DNA of 64,000 bases. It comes from Paenibacillus sp. BK033. GTDB taxonomy: Bacteria > Bacillota > Bacilli > Paenibacillales > Paenibacillaceae. The DNA lies in contig NZ_SLVP01000005.1 of NCBI RefSeq assembly GCF_004345425.1, forward strand, positions 372,001-436,000. The letters run 5' to 3'. The position numbers and the translations under genes were made by a program. Within the stretch, counting starts at the first letter, position 1. The number at the start of each line of letters is the position of its first letter. A model generated the notes under the pieces. The model made no database searches, was not told the origin of the DNA, and saw only the letters and a list, made by a program, of their open reading frames with translations. Positions 26,472 to 35,737 of the stretch are shown one piece after another.

Positions 26472-27254
26472 TTACGACCCCGTCGAGCGGTAATGCCGGA
26501 CCCCGATATGCCACAGCATCAGGCAAGGGAGGATAAAAATTACGCCCGCGAGCGGAGACAGCATATAGAGAATTTGATGTCCATCCGTTCGGTCAAGCAC
26601 GTAGAGAAGCGGCAAATAGTTGACGCAGCCTAGCGGGATGACGAAGGTGAAGAAATTCGTTACCCATTTCTCGTAAATCGAAAGTGGGTATTTCGCCATT
26701 TCCCGGCCGCCGTCAGTAAAGACGTTGGCTACCTCAAGACCTTGAATGGTCCAGAAGCTAAGCGAGGCGGTGGCGATGAATAACCCCGAGAAGATCAGCA
26801 TGCCGCAAACAATCATCAGCATAAGCGTGCCAAGCTTCGGGAGCGTAAGCTCAACCGGCAGTTTACTCAGCGACCAGACCAATACGATCAAGCTCTGCAG
26901 CATGCGGCCTAGCCTTGCGAATTCGAATTTGGAACCAAGCACCTGCAGAACGGTGCTTCTCGGCCGGACAAGCAGGCGGTCGAAATCTCCGCTGCCAACC
27001 AGGCTTGAGAACATATCGAAACCGCGGGCGAACGTCTCGCTAAGAGCATAGCTAAGTCCGATAATCGCGTAACATAAGGCCGCTTCGTAGAAAGTCCAGC
27101 CTTTTACCTGCCCAAACTGCGCGAACATAAAATATAAACCGGCGAGAACGGTTAGCGGAGTAAGGGCTTGCCCCACAGTCAGCAGCCAGAAGGAGAGACG
27201 ATACTGCGCCTGCGATTTGAACAGGATGGATATATATTTCAGATACAGATACAT
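26472..27254 (-). CDS. ABC-2 type permease (COG3694-like), second exporter subunit
   Basis: 260 residues, six membrane spans. The ATG at 27254 is preferred over longer in-frame starts because AAGGAGG ends nine bases upstream and longer forms only overlap the preceding gene in another frame. The ribosome site is embedded in the final codons of the upstream permease gene (five bases between genes). Forms a heteromeric exporter with the neighbouring permease and ATPase; such COG4586-4587-3694 trios are common in Bacillota and have no defined substrate. Confidence 0.82.
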   Translation of the reverse strand: MYLYLKYISILFKSQAQYRLSFWLLTVGQALTPLTVLAGLYFMFAQFGQVKGWTFYEAALCYAIIGLSYALSETFARGFDMFSSLVGSGDFDRLLVRPRSTVLQVLGSKFEFARLGRMLQSLIVLVWSLSKLPVELTLPKLGTLMLMIVCGMLIFSGLFIATASLSFWTIQGLEVANVFTDGGREMAKYPLSIYEKWVTNFFTFVIPLGCVNYLPLLYVLDRTDGHQILYMLSPLAGVIFILPCLMLWHIGVRHYRSTGS

Positions 27255-27259
27255 GCGGG

Positions 27260-28063
27260 TCAACCTCCTTGTATAACAATCTGGCGAAGCGCCCGCTTTA
27301 AGCACCACCGGCCAAGCAGGATCAACGCAGCCAGCCAAATGAATTGAATCAGGATTCCCCAGACCGCCTCGGATTGCGGAATTTGCCCGGAATAGACGCG
27401 AAACGGAAAATCGGCGGTCCAGCGGAATGGAAGCGCATAAGTAACGGCCTGCATCCAATTCGGCATCAAGGGAACCGGAATAATCATGCCGGCCAGAAAC
27501 TCTCCGAGCACCGCGATCACCAGGGTAGAGCCGACGGGGGACATCGTCCAAAAGACGGAAATGTTGATAAACATGGAGATGGCGATATCAACGGCAAGTC
27601 CTAGCAGCAACGTCACCGCAAACAGCGCAAAGGTTGTGCCCGAAGGCGGAAAGGATAAGTTATAGGGTTTCGGCAGCAGGAGCGCGACCAGAAGAATGGG
27701 TATGCACCGCAGGATTGCGCTTGATAAACGCTGGGCAAGCAGTTTGGCGTACCAGAAGGAGTAAATCCCGCATGGTCTGCATAATTCATAAGCGATATTG
27801 CCGCTTGTGATGAGGGTAAAGATTTCGTTGTCCCTGAACCAGAGCATCACAAAGGCAAGGAAAATTTGCTGCAGCCATATATACGAAGCCAACTGCTCGA
27901 GCGACATCGAGGGCTCCGCCGTGCTGTGGGCATAGAAAGCGACATACACCATGATAAAAATAAAGCCGAAAAACAACTGGGTAGCCATGCCGGCGATGGC
28001 GGCTGTCCGATATTGCAGCCCGCTGACAAATCGCAGCTTCCAGACGGACAGGTACGTATTCAT
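27260..28063 (-). CDS. ABC-2 type permease (COG4587-like), first exporter subunit
   Basis: 267 residues, about six membrane helices, N-terminus MNTYLSVWKLRFVSGLQYR of the COG4587 type. The start overlaps the ATPase gene stop by four bases (ATGA), a sign of translational coupling. The product is expected to pair with the 26472-27254 permease. Substrate unknown. Confidence 0.82.
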   Translation of the reverse strand: MNTYLSVWKLRFVSGLQYRTAAIAGMATQLFFGFIFIMVYVAFYAHSTAEPSMSLEQLASYIWLQQIFLAFVMLWFRDNEIFTLITSGNIAYELCRPCGIYSFWYAKLLAQRLSSAILRCIPILLVALLLPKPYNLSFPPSGTTFALFAVTLLLGLAVDIAISMFINISVFWTMSPVGSTLVIAVLGEFLAGMIIPVPLMPNWMQAVTYALPFRWTADFPFRVYSGQIPQSEAVWGILIQFIWLAALILLGRWCLKRALRQIVIQGG

Positions 28064-29037
28064 ATCCGGTGCTCCTTATAGAGCTCCAGCACAAGCTCCT
28101 CAACAGGCGTTGTGCCAACCTCGAGGTCAACGATCTCAACCTGCTCGGACAGCCTGGCAATAACGCTGGCAACCGGCGTGACTTCGATATCCATGCTGTA
28201 AACGGCACGCTCCGGCGTCCACGATTGACAACGAACACCGTCGATATGCACCGGCTCATTATGTTCGCGGTAATCGACCGTAACCGTTCGCTTCGATCCG
28301 AACCGGCCGCGCAGATCGTTCAGCGTGCCGTCATAGAGCAGGGTGCCTTTGCCGATCATCAGGATCCTGTCCGCCAACGCTTCAATATCGTTCATGTCAT
28401 GCGTGGTCAAGATGACCGTCACGCCGCGTTCCTTATTGATTCGTTTGATGAACTGGCGGACTGCGATTTTGCTGGCGGCGTCAAGACCGATTGTCGGTTC
28501 GTCGAGGAATAAAATCTTAGGATCGTGGAGAAGGGAAGCGGCGATTTCGCATCGCATGCGCTGACCAAGACTAAGCTGTCTGACAGGCGTCTGCAGAATA
28601 TCCGTTAGCGCAAGCGATTCGGTCAGCATCGCAAGGTTGGTACGGTAGACATCGCCGGGAATCTTGTAAATATCGCGAAGGAGCCCAAAGGAATCAATGA
28701 CGGGGACATCCCACCACAGCTGGGTTCGCTGGCCGAAGACAACGCCGATATTCTTGACATACGCCGCGCGGTCTTGCCAAGGCGTGTAGCCTAGAATTTT
28801 GCATGTTCCATTGTCCGGCACGAGAATACCGCTCATGACCTTAATGGTGGTTGACTTACCGGCTCCGTTTGGGCCGATATAACCCACGATTTCACCGGGG
28901 GAGATATGAAACGAGATATTGTGGAGCGCCTCGACAATTGTATGCTCCCGGGCGAATAGGGCTTTAACGGCTTGCCGGACGCCGGCTGTTCTCCGCGCAA
29001 CCTTAAATGACTTATTAATACCTTGCAGCGCAATCAT
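28060..29037 (-). CDS. ABC transporter ATP-binding protein (COG4586-like)
   Basis: 325 residues. Walker A GPNGAGKST at 55-63, signature LSLGQRMR, Walker B ILFLDEPTIGLD, and a C-terminal extension of about 100 residues typical of the COG4586 group. AAGGAGG lies before the ATG. Drives the two downstream permeases; the operon ends at the 26405-26437 hairpin. Confidence 0.9.
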   Translation of the reverse strand: MIALQGINKSFKVARRTAGVRQAVKALFAREHTIVEALHNISFHISPGEIVGYIGPNGAGKSTTIKVMSGILVPDNGTCKILGYTPWQDRAAYVKNIGVVFGQRTQLWWDVPVIDSFGLLRDIYKIPGDVYRTNLAMLTESLALTDILQTPVRQLSLGQRMRCEIAASLLHDPKILFLDEPTIGLDAASKIAVRQFIKRINKERGVTVILTTHDMNDIEALADRILMIGKGTLLYDGTLNDLRGRFGSKRTVTVDYREHNEPVHIDGVRCQSWTPERAVYSMDIEVTPVASVIARLSEQVEIVDLEVGTTPVEELVLELYKEHRI

Positions 29038-29461
29038 GGATTGAAGCCTCCTTATAAGTGGTTTTTAGTCCAGAAAAGAAATATACCGGGATTTTCTAAT
29101 AAAGTATAGACTTATAATAAAATCCAGGTTATAATACTATTATAGAGATCGAGGATATCTCTGATTTGGAAAATGTTGATTTTTATTTTTTTAAGGACGA
29201 AAATTGTTTTGTTTCTTAATTTAATTACATAGACCGCACTTAAGTCTTTGCATATTGCCTCGTGCATTTGCGGGCTTTTTTATTGTGTTTACTACATAAA
29301 AGGACACCTTCTTAAACGTGGAAGGTGTCCTTTTTTGCCTTTCTATGAAAAAATTTTCAATTTAACTAGTGATTTGACTCAATCCTTCTTCCCGCCGCCT
29401 GTATACGCTAGTAAGTATGGAGATTGGTAGTTTCCGAGAGTGGGAAAAGGAGGATGGAGCG
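29038..29461. other. 424-base intergenic region with possible small RNA
   Basis: Holds the divergent start regions of the ABC exporter (minus) and the Sm-like operon (plus). Visible structure: an inverted repeat AGAGAT/ATCTCT (29144-29162), a possible promoter TTGTTT with TACATA 16 bases downstream ending near 29231, and a strong plus-strand terminator (29298-29337) with no annotated gene in front. A short RNA of about 100 bases is possible. Confidence 0.4.
29298..29337 (+). terminator. Strong terminator without an upstream gene
   Basis: 14-bp perfect stem AAAAGGACACCTTC/GAAGGTGTCCTTTT, then a T run. No plus-strand reading frame precedes it; see the intergenic entry. Confidence 0.8.
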
Positions 29462-29863
29462 ATGAAAATTATCGTAAACGAGAAGGAGCTGAAGGAATAT
29501 TTTGACGGGCTTGCCCGTCTGCTGCCGAGATTGAATGCGGCACAGCCGCAACGCTCGGATTCGCTTGACGCGACGGCACTCCTGGCGGAGCTGCGTCAAA
29601 CGATTCGGGAGGAATTGGCTTCGTTTGGATTGGAGGGGCAGCGCGATGCCGGCATGTCCGGCTTGAATAAGCTCAAGCAGGTTTTCGAGCCTTACACAAG
29701 CAAGCCAGCCGAGTTATTAACTGCAGCGGGTACGGTCGAAGGGACAATCAGTAAGGTAGGTTCCGATTTTCTAATCGTGCGCGAGCCTGGAGGGACTATG
29801 GTCATGGTTGCGCTGGAACAGCTGGTCTCCTTTCAATTGACAGGAAAGAAGGTGGAACGATGA
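29462..29863 (+). CDS. Small protein with C-terminal Sm-like (DUF2642-type) domain
   Basis: 133 residues from ATG at 29462 with AAAAGGAGG upstream (a longer in-frame ATG at 29417 lacks one). N-terminal half helical and charged; C-terminal GTVEGTISKVGSDFLIVREP then MVALEQLVSF looks like a five-strand Sm/SH3-like barrel, as in small Bacillus spore-coat-associated DUF2642 proteins. It overlaps the next small gene by four bases (ATGA). I do not recognise a firm family; the spore-surface role is inference from the operon. Confidence 0.6.
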   Translation: MKIIVNEKELKEYFDGLARLLPRLNAAQPQRSDSLDATALLAELRQTIREELASFGLEGQRDAGMSGLNKLKQVFEPYTSKPAELLTAAGTVEGTISKVGSDFLIVREPGGTMVMVALEQLVSFQLTGKKVER

Positions 29864-30051
29864 TTGAAGAATTATTGTCTTTCGTGAACAAAGAGGTGCA
29901 GATTGCAAGTGCCCTGGAAACGATTTGCGGAACGCTCGTGTCGGTAGACGGCACGGCGGTAACGGTCCGCACCTCGGAGGTATTCGGATACGAGAACGGC
30001 AGCTATTCCATTATTCAATTACGCTTCATTTCTTATATCCGGCTGTTATGA
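29860..30051 (+). CDS. Small Sm-like (DUF2642-type) protein
   Basis: 63 residues, essentially a single small beta-barrel: SFVNKEVQIASALETICGTL followed by VDGTAVTVRTSEV and a C-terminal SIIQLRFISYIRLL. Stop-start overlap with the previous gene. It resembles the C-terminal part of that gene product. Probably forms or scaffolds a ring-like or layered structure; no direct evidence. A GGGAGGTG ribosome site for the next gene follows 33 bases later. Confidence 0.6.
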   Translation: MIEELLSFVNKEVQIASALETICGTLVSVDGTAVTVRTSEVFGYENGSYSIIQLRFISYIRLL

Positions 30052-30083
30052 CGATTGCGAATAAAAAAGGGAGGTGAGGCATT

Positions 30084-30812
30084 TTGTCGTTTCTGCGAGT
30101 GCCTGGACTAGTCAGCATTGTTGTCACCGTCTACAACAAGCTTCCCTATCTGTCGGATTGCTTGACAAGCTTGCTCAATCAGACCTACACGAACTGGGAG
30201 CTTATTCTTATCGATGATTTGTCCACGGACGGGTCATACGAATATGCCGTAACATGGCTTAACGACAACGAGCCATTATTGCAGGACGGAAAAGGGATAT
30301 ATACGCTTCGGCTGCCGCGCAATGCCGGTTACGCCGGCGCCATAACGGCCGGGATGTACTTGGCCAAAGGCGAGTATATCGCCATTCAGGATGCGGATGA
30401 TCTATCCCATCCGGAGAGGCTGGCCAAGCAGGTCCGTTATTTGAACGAAAATCCCCATATTGATCTGCTTGGCACGAATTACGAGGTATTCGAAGATGGC
30501 CAACCGGACAGCCGAACGCCCGTGTATTGGCTTAAATACGGAGAGCAGATCGGCAAAGTGTATGCGAAAGGCGGTCATTGCATTTGCCACGGGACGGCTA
30601 TGTTCCGAGGAGCGGTGTTCGACCGCATCGGCGGACATACAAGGCGTATCGAGGGAGCAGAGGATTACGAATTTATAGCGAAGATTATCAAGCCGGGAGC
30701 CAGGAACGTGGATAATTTGCGCGATGTGCTGTATTACTACCGCAAGCATCAGAAGCAGCGTTCACGCGCCTATTTCGGCAAATCGCACAAGGAGCAGGGA
30801 TATGATACGTAA
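30084..30812 (+). CDS. Glycosyltransferase family 2
   Basis: 242 residues from TTG with GGGAGGTGAG upstream. GT-A fold: VSIVVTVYNKLPYLSDCL, IDDLSTDGSYEYA, and the metal-binding QDADDLSHPERL, the DxD-type motif that holds the nucleotide sugar. It likely transfers a hexose in the cytoplasm. No membrane helix. The next glycosyltransferase overlaps it by eleven bases. Acceptor unknown. Confidence 0.88.
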   Translation: MSFLRVPGLVSIVVTVYNKLPYLSDCLTSLLNQTYTNWELILIDDLSTDGSYEYAVTWLNDNEPLLQDGKGIYTLRLPRNAGYAGAITAGMYLAKGEYIAIQDADDLSHPERLAKQVRYLNENPHIDLLGTNYEVFEDGQPDSRTPVYWLKYGEQIGKVYAKGGHCICHGTAMFRGAVFDRIGGHTRRIEGAEDYEFIAKIIKPGARNVDNLRDVLYYYRKHQKQRSRAYFGKSHKEQGYDT

Positions 30813-31932
30813 TCGGATTCGGCTGCTGATGGTGATGGATAGCCTGGCTGTCGGCGGAACGGAAACTTACGTGCTGAGTCTTGTGAAAGCATTTCCCGCG
30901 CTTGGCGTCATGCCTGTCTATGCAGGGGGGACAGGCGTGATGTACGAAGCTTTTGCCCGCGCAGGCTGTCCGATTCACCGCGTGGACCTGGCGGCAGAGC
31001 AGCTGATGGACCCGGAACACCAGCTGCAGGCGGAAGCCGCGCTTACGCAGATTATGAGAAGCCGCAAGATTAATCTCGTGCATATTCACCAGCTGCCATC
31101 CGGCTTGCACGCAGCGAAAGCGGCGCGAAAGCTGGGAATTCCGGTCGTATTCACCGTGCATGGCTCTTATTATCCGCCCGAACAGCTGCAATTATTGAAG
31201 GATGCTGCCTGCACCTTCATCAGCGTTAGTCCACCCGTGCGCGGTTATTTGGATTATCTGGGAATTCCGTCCTATTTGATTGCCAATGGCATTGACTTCG
31301 AGCGTTATCGTCCCGCTTCGTCTGCGGCCTTGCGCGCCAGTCTTCGCATACCGGACGGCGACAAGATCGTCGTGTATGCTTCCCGCCTGGCATGGGACAA
31401 GGCGGCGGTTTGCGCCATGCTTGTGCGAGCGGCGCGTACCCTTCGCCTTCACGGGAAGCTGCCTCTCCAATTGGTTATCGCGGGTACGGGGAATCAGGCT
31501 GCTGCTATCGCCGAGCTGGCGGAGGCCGTAAACCAGGAATGCCATGCGCCGTTCGTCCATCCGGTGGGAAATCAGATGCAGATCGGCGATTATTATAATC
31601 TCGGCGATCTGGTTGTCGGAACGGGCCGGGTTGCTCTTGAAGCAATGGCATGCGGCAAACCCGTTCTTGCTATTGGCAATCACGGATATTTTGGCCTTGT
31701 GGATCGGCCAGTTTACGACGAGGCATGGCAGTATTATTTCGGTGACCATAACTCCAAGGAACGGCCAACCGAGCAGTTGATCGCGGAGGCCATCCGCGGA
31801 GCGCTCGCATCAGACGGCAATCTGGTGAGTATAGGCCGCCAGGGGCAAGAGTGGGCGAGGGCGAATTTTGACATTCAAAGCAAAGCGCTTCAGATGAAAC
31901 AGCTGTACGGCTCCTTGCTGGCAAGTACCTGA
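30802..31932 (+). CDS. Glycosyltransferase family 4
   Basis: 376 residues. GT-B fold: N-terminal MVMDSLAVGGTETYVLSL, central VVFTVHGSYYP, and C-terminal LVVGTGRVALEAMACGKPVLAIG, the nucleotide-sugar-binding block with the conserved Glu (ALEAMACG). AAGGAG six bases upstream of ATG 30802, inside the preceding gene. With the family 2 enzyme and the pyruvyl transferase that follows, it suggests assembly of a pyruvylated glycan. Confidence 0.85.
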   Translation: MIRNRIRLLMVMDSLAVGGTETYVLSLVKAFPALGVMPVYAGGTGVMYEAFARAGCPIHRVDLAAEQLMDPEHQLQAEAALTQIMRSRKINLVHIHQLPSGLHAAKAARKLGIPVVFTVHGSYYPPEQLQLLKDAACTFISVSPPVRGYLDYLGIPSYLIANGIDFERYRPASSAALRASLRIPDGDKIVVYASRLAWDKAAVCAMLVRAARTLRLHGKLPLQLVIAGTGNQAAAIAELAEAVNQECHAPFVHPVGNQMQIGDYYNLGDLVVGTGRVALEAMACGKPVLAIGNHGYFGLVDRPVYDEAWQYYFGDHNSKERPTEQLIAEAIRGALASDGNLVSIGRQGQEWARANFDIQSKALQMKQLYGSLLAST

Positions 31933-31955
31933 TAGGAATGGAGTGATAGCCACAA

Positions 31956-33029
31956 ATGCGCAAGGTATTATATTTAGGATGGATTGGCTTTAATAATCTT
32001 GGGGATGAGTGGATGTGGGAGATGTTTAAGACATTGGCGGACACCCATCTGAAGGAGGAGGAGTATCAAGTTATCCCTTCGCTTCCGGCCGTGGAATGGA
32101 AGAAGGTAAGCCAATACGATACGATCGTTCTCGGCGGAGGCTCGCTCCTTGTACCCGGTTATGTCGAATTGGTGCATGAGGCGTTCGAGCTCGGCAAAAC
32201 GATTGTCATCTGGGGGAGCGGCCATGATCGTCTTCATAAATGGATCCCGACGTTGGACGAGAGGCCGAAGCCGGAGGCAGCCATGGAAAGCGAGACGTAT
32301 CGCCAAAAGCTCAAAGAAATCCTGGAGCATAGCGTCTATTGCGGCGTTCGGGGACCCTGGACTCGGGATTATATTGAATCGCTTGGCGCTCGGCCGAAGC
32401 ATCTGGAAATCAGCGGCGATTCCGCCATGTTGATGAATGCGCTGAAGCCCCTAACCGATAAGCGACTATCCGAAGGACCGCGAGGGGACATTCGCACGAT
32501 AGGCATCAACTGGGGAACCTCATATAACCGGATATACGGAGGCAACGAGGGTAAGGCAGAGGATCAGCTAGCGGAAACGGGCCGTTCACTTCTTGCGCTG
32601 GGATACAAGCTTCATTTGTACTCGGTATGGGGACCGGACGAAAAGGCGCTCGCAAGCCTGTACCGAAAGCTTGGCCAAGACGAACGCATTACGTTTGATT
32701 CCAAAGTCTATTCGGCTGCGGATTATGTGCGGCTGCTGTCGGGGTTCGAAGCGACGATCAATCTCAAGCTGCATGCCAATTTGTTATCTGCGGCAGCGAA
32801 CGTCCCTTTCGTGTGCATCGGTTACCGCTTCAAAAGCTTCGATCTGATGAATGGCCTAGATTTGTCCGATTGGATCGTTGCCTCGGATGACCCGCAATTG
32901 GCCTCCAAGCTGACGCAGAAGGCTCAAGCCGCCATGGCTTGGCGGGAAGGGTATGCCAGCAAGCTGGAAAAGGGGCGCCAAGCGGCTTATCAGTCACTCG
33001 TTAAACCGTTTCAGGAGAAGTTGTTCTAA
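31956..33029 (+). CDS. Polysaccharide pyruvyl transferase family protein
   Basis: 357 residues. N-terminal LGWIGFNNLGDEWMWEMF, TIVLGGGSLL and GKTIVIWGSGHD are typical of the family that includes CsaB, which adds ketal-pyruvate from phosphoenolpyruvate to cell wall polymers for S-layer anchoring. Later blocks are LEISGDSAMLM, KLHLYSVWGPDE-like and INLKLHANLLSAAANVPFVCIGYRFKS. Twenty-three bases after the second glycosyltransferase, so last gene of the operon. Could modify a spore or vegetative surface glycan. Confidence 0.82.
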   Translation: MRKVLYLGWIGFNNLGDEWMWEMFKTLADTHLKEEEYQVIPSLPAVEWKKVSQYDTIVLGGGSLLVPGYVELVHEAFELGKTIVIWGSGHDRLHKWIPTLDERPKPEAAMESETYRQKLKEILEHSVYCGVRGPWTRDYIESLGARPKHLEISGDSAMLMNALKPLTDKRLSEGPRGDIRTIGINWGTSYNRIYGGNEGKAEDQLAETGRSLLALGYKLHLYSVWGPDEKALASLYRKLGQDERITFDSKVYSAADYVRLLSGFEATINLKLHANLLSAAANVPFVCIGYRFKSFDLMNGLDLSDWIVASDDPQLASKLTQKAQAAMAWREGYASKLEKGRQAAYQSLVKPFQEKLF

Positions 33030-33039
33030 CGCGATCGTA

Positions 33040-33080
33040 AGGAGATTGTCCGTAAATGACAAGGGCAATCTCTTTTCTTA
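33040..33080 (+). terminator. Terminator after glycan operon
   Basis: GAGATTGtCC/GGgCAATCTC stem followed by TTTTCTT. Confidence 0.55.
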
Positions 33081-33280
33081 TGTCGCAACTATTTTTACTT
33101 TACAGCGTCTATATAGTGTTTCCGGGGAACGGAAATCGGTTGTTGCCAAAGAATATAAAACTTTTATGAGAAATTAACAGGGATTTCTAACGTTGGTATA
33201 GTATTCATTTACGCAGTAGGTTTAAACGCAGCCGGTTAGAAGAAAAGCGTTATAGCAAGACTACGAGGCGTAGGTGATTA

Positions 33281-34933
33281 TTGTTGTTTCTGATTGATTA
33301 CATTGTGAATCTATCCATATTTTCGCTGTTGGTTAGCATACCCTTCATAATCCGTTCGTTTATCCATTCCAAGCCGCTGAAGCATCCGCTATGGGGTGGT
33401 CTCTATGCGGGCATTGTTTCAGTCATCCTCGTTTTATTAGCGGTAAAACAACAGGGATACGTCTATGATATCCGCTATTCTCCCGTCATCTTGATGTTCG
33501 CTTATCTCGGTCCCATTCCGGGCATCATCACCGGATTATTCGCGTTGTCCGTCCGATTGCTCTCAAGCGGCAATTGGATGCCGGCCATCGAAGGATGGAC
33601 CTTCATTATGCTCGCCTTTTCTGTCCTGCACGTTTACTTCTCCCGCCGGCAGCTGCCGCCTTTCAAGAGAAGCATCATATTTTCGGGCGCCTATATTGTG
33701 CTGTACGCATGCGTGGTGCTTACCTTCCGGATTATGGTGAACGAGCCGCTCTTTCATTTGCAGTATGTCTGTTTTGTCATATTGGGCGTGTTGTTGGGCG
33801 GACTGTTGATTGAATCCCACGAGCGTCTGCGCCGTACCGTAGCCGAACGCAACGAAATGGAATTGTCGCTACGCGAAAGCGAATACCAATACCGGTTAAT
33901 CGCGGAAAATACGTCCGACCTCATTGTGGTCATGGATCCCGACCACTCGATAAGGTACTTCTCGCCGTCCCATTCGTTTGTGCTGGGGTATTCGGGGCTG
34001 ACCTTAAATCGCGCGGAGCTGGACCGGATTATTAGCACCGAGGATGCGAAGGTATTTAATCAGACCGTAAAAAAGCTGTTGGAGCAGAAAAATTCGCTCT
34101 CGATGGAAATTCGGTTCCGGCATCTGGACGGCCGACTAATTCCCTTTGATTCGTTATGCAAGCCGGTTGAGGGCAAGGATGGCCGGATCGAGCATATCGT
34201 TATTATCAGCCGGGATATCTCCGAGCGCAAAAAAGCAGAGGAGTTTCTGCTGCAATCCGAGAAGCTCTCGATTGTAGGAGAATTGGCGGCGGGCGTCGCC
34301 CATGAAATTCGCAATCCGCTGACTACGCTCAAAGGATTTCTCCAATTATATAAAATCGAGAACCCTTCCTTGAAATACGGCGATTTACTGCGGGACGAGC
34401 TGGAACGCATCGAAATCATTACAAGCGAGCTTCTCTCAATGGCCAAGCCGCAGGCTGCGATGTATACCGTAGCGAACGTTAAAGACGTTATCGAGCAAAC
34501 GCTCGAATTTCTGACGCCGCAGGCGCTGTTAAACAATATCGAATTCGTACGCCGGTACGAAGGGGATTATTTTCCGGTTGCTTGCGCCAAGCACCAATTA
34601 AAGCAGGTGTTTCTCAATATTTTAAAAAACGCGATCGAATCCATGGCCAACGGAGGGGAAATTCAAATCCGCATACAAATGGAGTCGGCAGGCGACTGCC
34701 TTATCGTCATTCGGGATCAAGGCTGCGGCATTCCGGAAGAGCATCTTCCCCGTTTGGGGCAGCCCTTTTACAGCTTGAAGGAGAAGGGAACGGGGCTAGG
34801 ACTCATGATCAGCCACAAAATCATCAAGCAATATCACGGCCGTATCGTTTATGACAGCAAGGTTGATATTGGTACGAAGATTGAAATCAGGCTGCCGGTT
34901 TATAATCCATCACAAGAACGGACTGTCCAATAA
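33281..34933 (+). CDS. Orphan membrane histidine kinase, sporulation-type, with PAS
   Basis: 550 residues. N-terminal 5TM-LYT-like membrane region (residues about 1-190), a PAS domain (about 205-320), HisKA with phosphorylated His341 in VAHEIRNPLTTLKGF, and an ATPase domain with IRDQGCGIP and KGTGLGL. TTG start (an adjacent TTG at 33284 has better spacing to AGGTGA). No response regulator adjoins it, as for KinA-E kinases that feed phosphate to Spo0F; KinB has a similar five-helix sensor. A sporulation role is inferred. Confidence 0.85.
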   Translation: MLFLIDYIVNLSIFSLLVSIPFIIRSFIHSKPLKHPLWGGLYAGIVSVILVLLAVKQQGYVYDIRYSPVILMFAYLGPIPGIITGLFALSVRLLSSGNWMPAIEGWTFIMLAFSVLHVYFSRRQLPPFKRSIIFSGAYIVLYACVVLTFRIMVNEPLFHLQYVCFVILGVLLGGLLIESHERLRRTVAERNEMELSLRESEYQYRLIAENTSDLIVVMDPDHSIRYFSPSHSFVLGYSGLTLNRAELDRIISTEDAKVFNQTVKKLLEQKNSLSMEIRFRHLDGRLIPFDSLCKPVEGKDGRIEHIVIISRDISERKKAEEFLLQSEKLSIVGELAAGVAHEIRNPLTTLKGFLQLYKIENPSLKYGDLLRDELERIEIITSELLSMAKPQAAMYTVANVKDVIEQTLEFLTPQALLNNIEFVRRYEGDYFPVACAKHQLKQVFLNILKNAIESMANGGEIQIRIQMESAGDCLIVIRDQGCGIPEEHLPRLGQPFYSLKEKGTGLGLMISHKIIKQYHGRIVYDSKVDIGTKIEIRLPVYNPSQERTVQ

Positions 34934-34958
34934 TCATCCGGAGAAAGGAAGCTTAATT

Positions 34959-35651
34959 ATGAAATTGGAGGTCATTGCTACCTGCATGGACGACGCCTTG
35001 ACGGCGGAAGCAAACGGGGCGGATCGACTTGAGCTAATTACGGCGATAACGGAAGGCGGGCTAACGCCGGGCATCGGTCTAGTGGAGCGGGTGGTGCAAG
35101 CAGTCCGGATACCGGTATTTGTCATGGTACGTCCGCACAGCCGCTCCTTCGTATTCGCGGAGCATGATATCGATACGATGGCTTCGGAAATAAAAGCGAT
35201 TGTGCGAGCCGGTGCGGCAGGCCTTGTGCTAGGCGCTTTAACGCCGGCAGGGAAAATAGACGAGCAGGCGCTGGGCCGGCTTTTGCCGCTAACGGGCGGA
35301 TTGCAAGTGACCTTTCACCGTGCGTTTGACGAGCTGGCAGATCAGCATGAAGGACTTCAAACCCTAATGAAGTATCCGCAAATTACCCGCATCTTAACTT
35401 CTGCCGGGCCAAGACCGGCGATGGAATCGGTGAAGGAGATGGCCGAGCTTGTTGCGGCCGCCAAGAAAAGCCATTTGACGATTTTGGCTGGAAGCGGTCT
35501 TACAACGGAAGGCATTGCAGCGTTTATTGCTCGGACCGGAGTAGGGGAAGTGCATTTCGGATCGGCAGTCCGGTATAATAAGTCCAACCTGGCGCCAATT
35601 CAACCTTCCGCGCTTCGGCGGCTTGCCGACGACTTACGACAGATCAGATGA
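34959..35651 (+). CDS. cutC: CutC family protein (copper homeostasis)
   Basis: 230 residues, TIM barrel of normal CutC length. Landmarks MKLEVIATCMDDALTAEANGADRLELI, VMVRPHSRSFVF, VTFHRAFDE and ILTSAGPRP. Start at ATG 34959 with GAAAGGAAG upstream; longer in-frame forms run back into the kinase gene. Twenty-five bases after the kinase stop, possibly co-transcribed. The copper role of CutC is disputed in the literature; no other copper gene is adjacent. Confidence 0.88.
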   Translation: MKLEVIATCMDDALTAEANGADRLELITAITEGGLTPGIGLVERVVQAVRIPVFVMVRPHSRSFVFAEHDIDTMASEIKAIVRAGAAGLVLGALTPAGKIDEQALGRLLPLTGGLQVTFHRAFDELADQHEGLQTLMKYPQITRILTSAGPRPAMESVKEMAELVAAAKKSHLTILAGSGLTTEGIAAFIARTGVGEVHFGSAVRYNKSNLAPIQPSALRRLADDLRQIR

Positions 35652-35674
35652 AGCGGCTTCTATATGAAAAACAA

Positions 35675-35706
35675 AAAGAACCTGGGCAAACGGCTCAGGT
35701 TCTTTA
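35675..35706 (+). terminator. Terminator after cutC
   Basis: AAAGAACCTG/CAGGTTCTTT 10-bp stem with a G/C inner pair; weak T tail overlapping the stem. Confidence 0.75.
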
Positions 35707-35708
35707 TA

Positions 35709-35737
35709 TTGCACGCAAACATATACGATGATATAAT
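35709..35737 (+). promoter_or_regulatory. Sigma-A promoter for rph
   Basis: TTGCAC (35709-35714), a 17-bp spacer, TATAAT (35732-35737). Transcription would start near 35744, leaving an untranslated leader of about 115 bases before the ATG at 35859. Confidence 0.6.
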
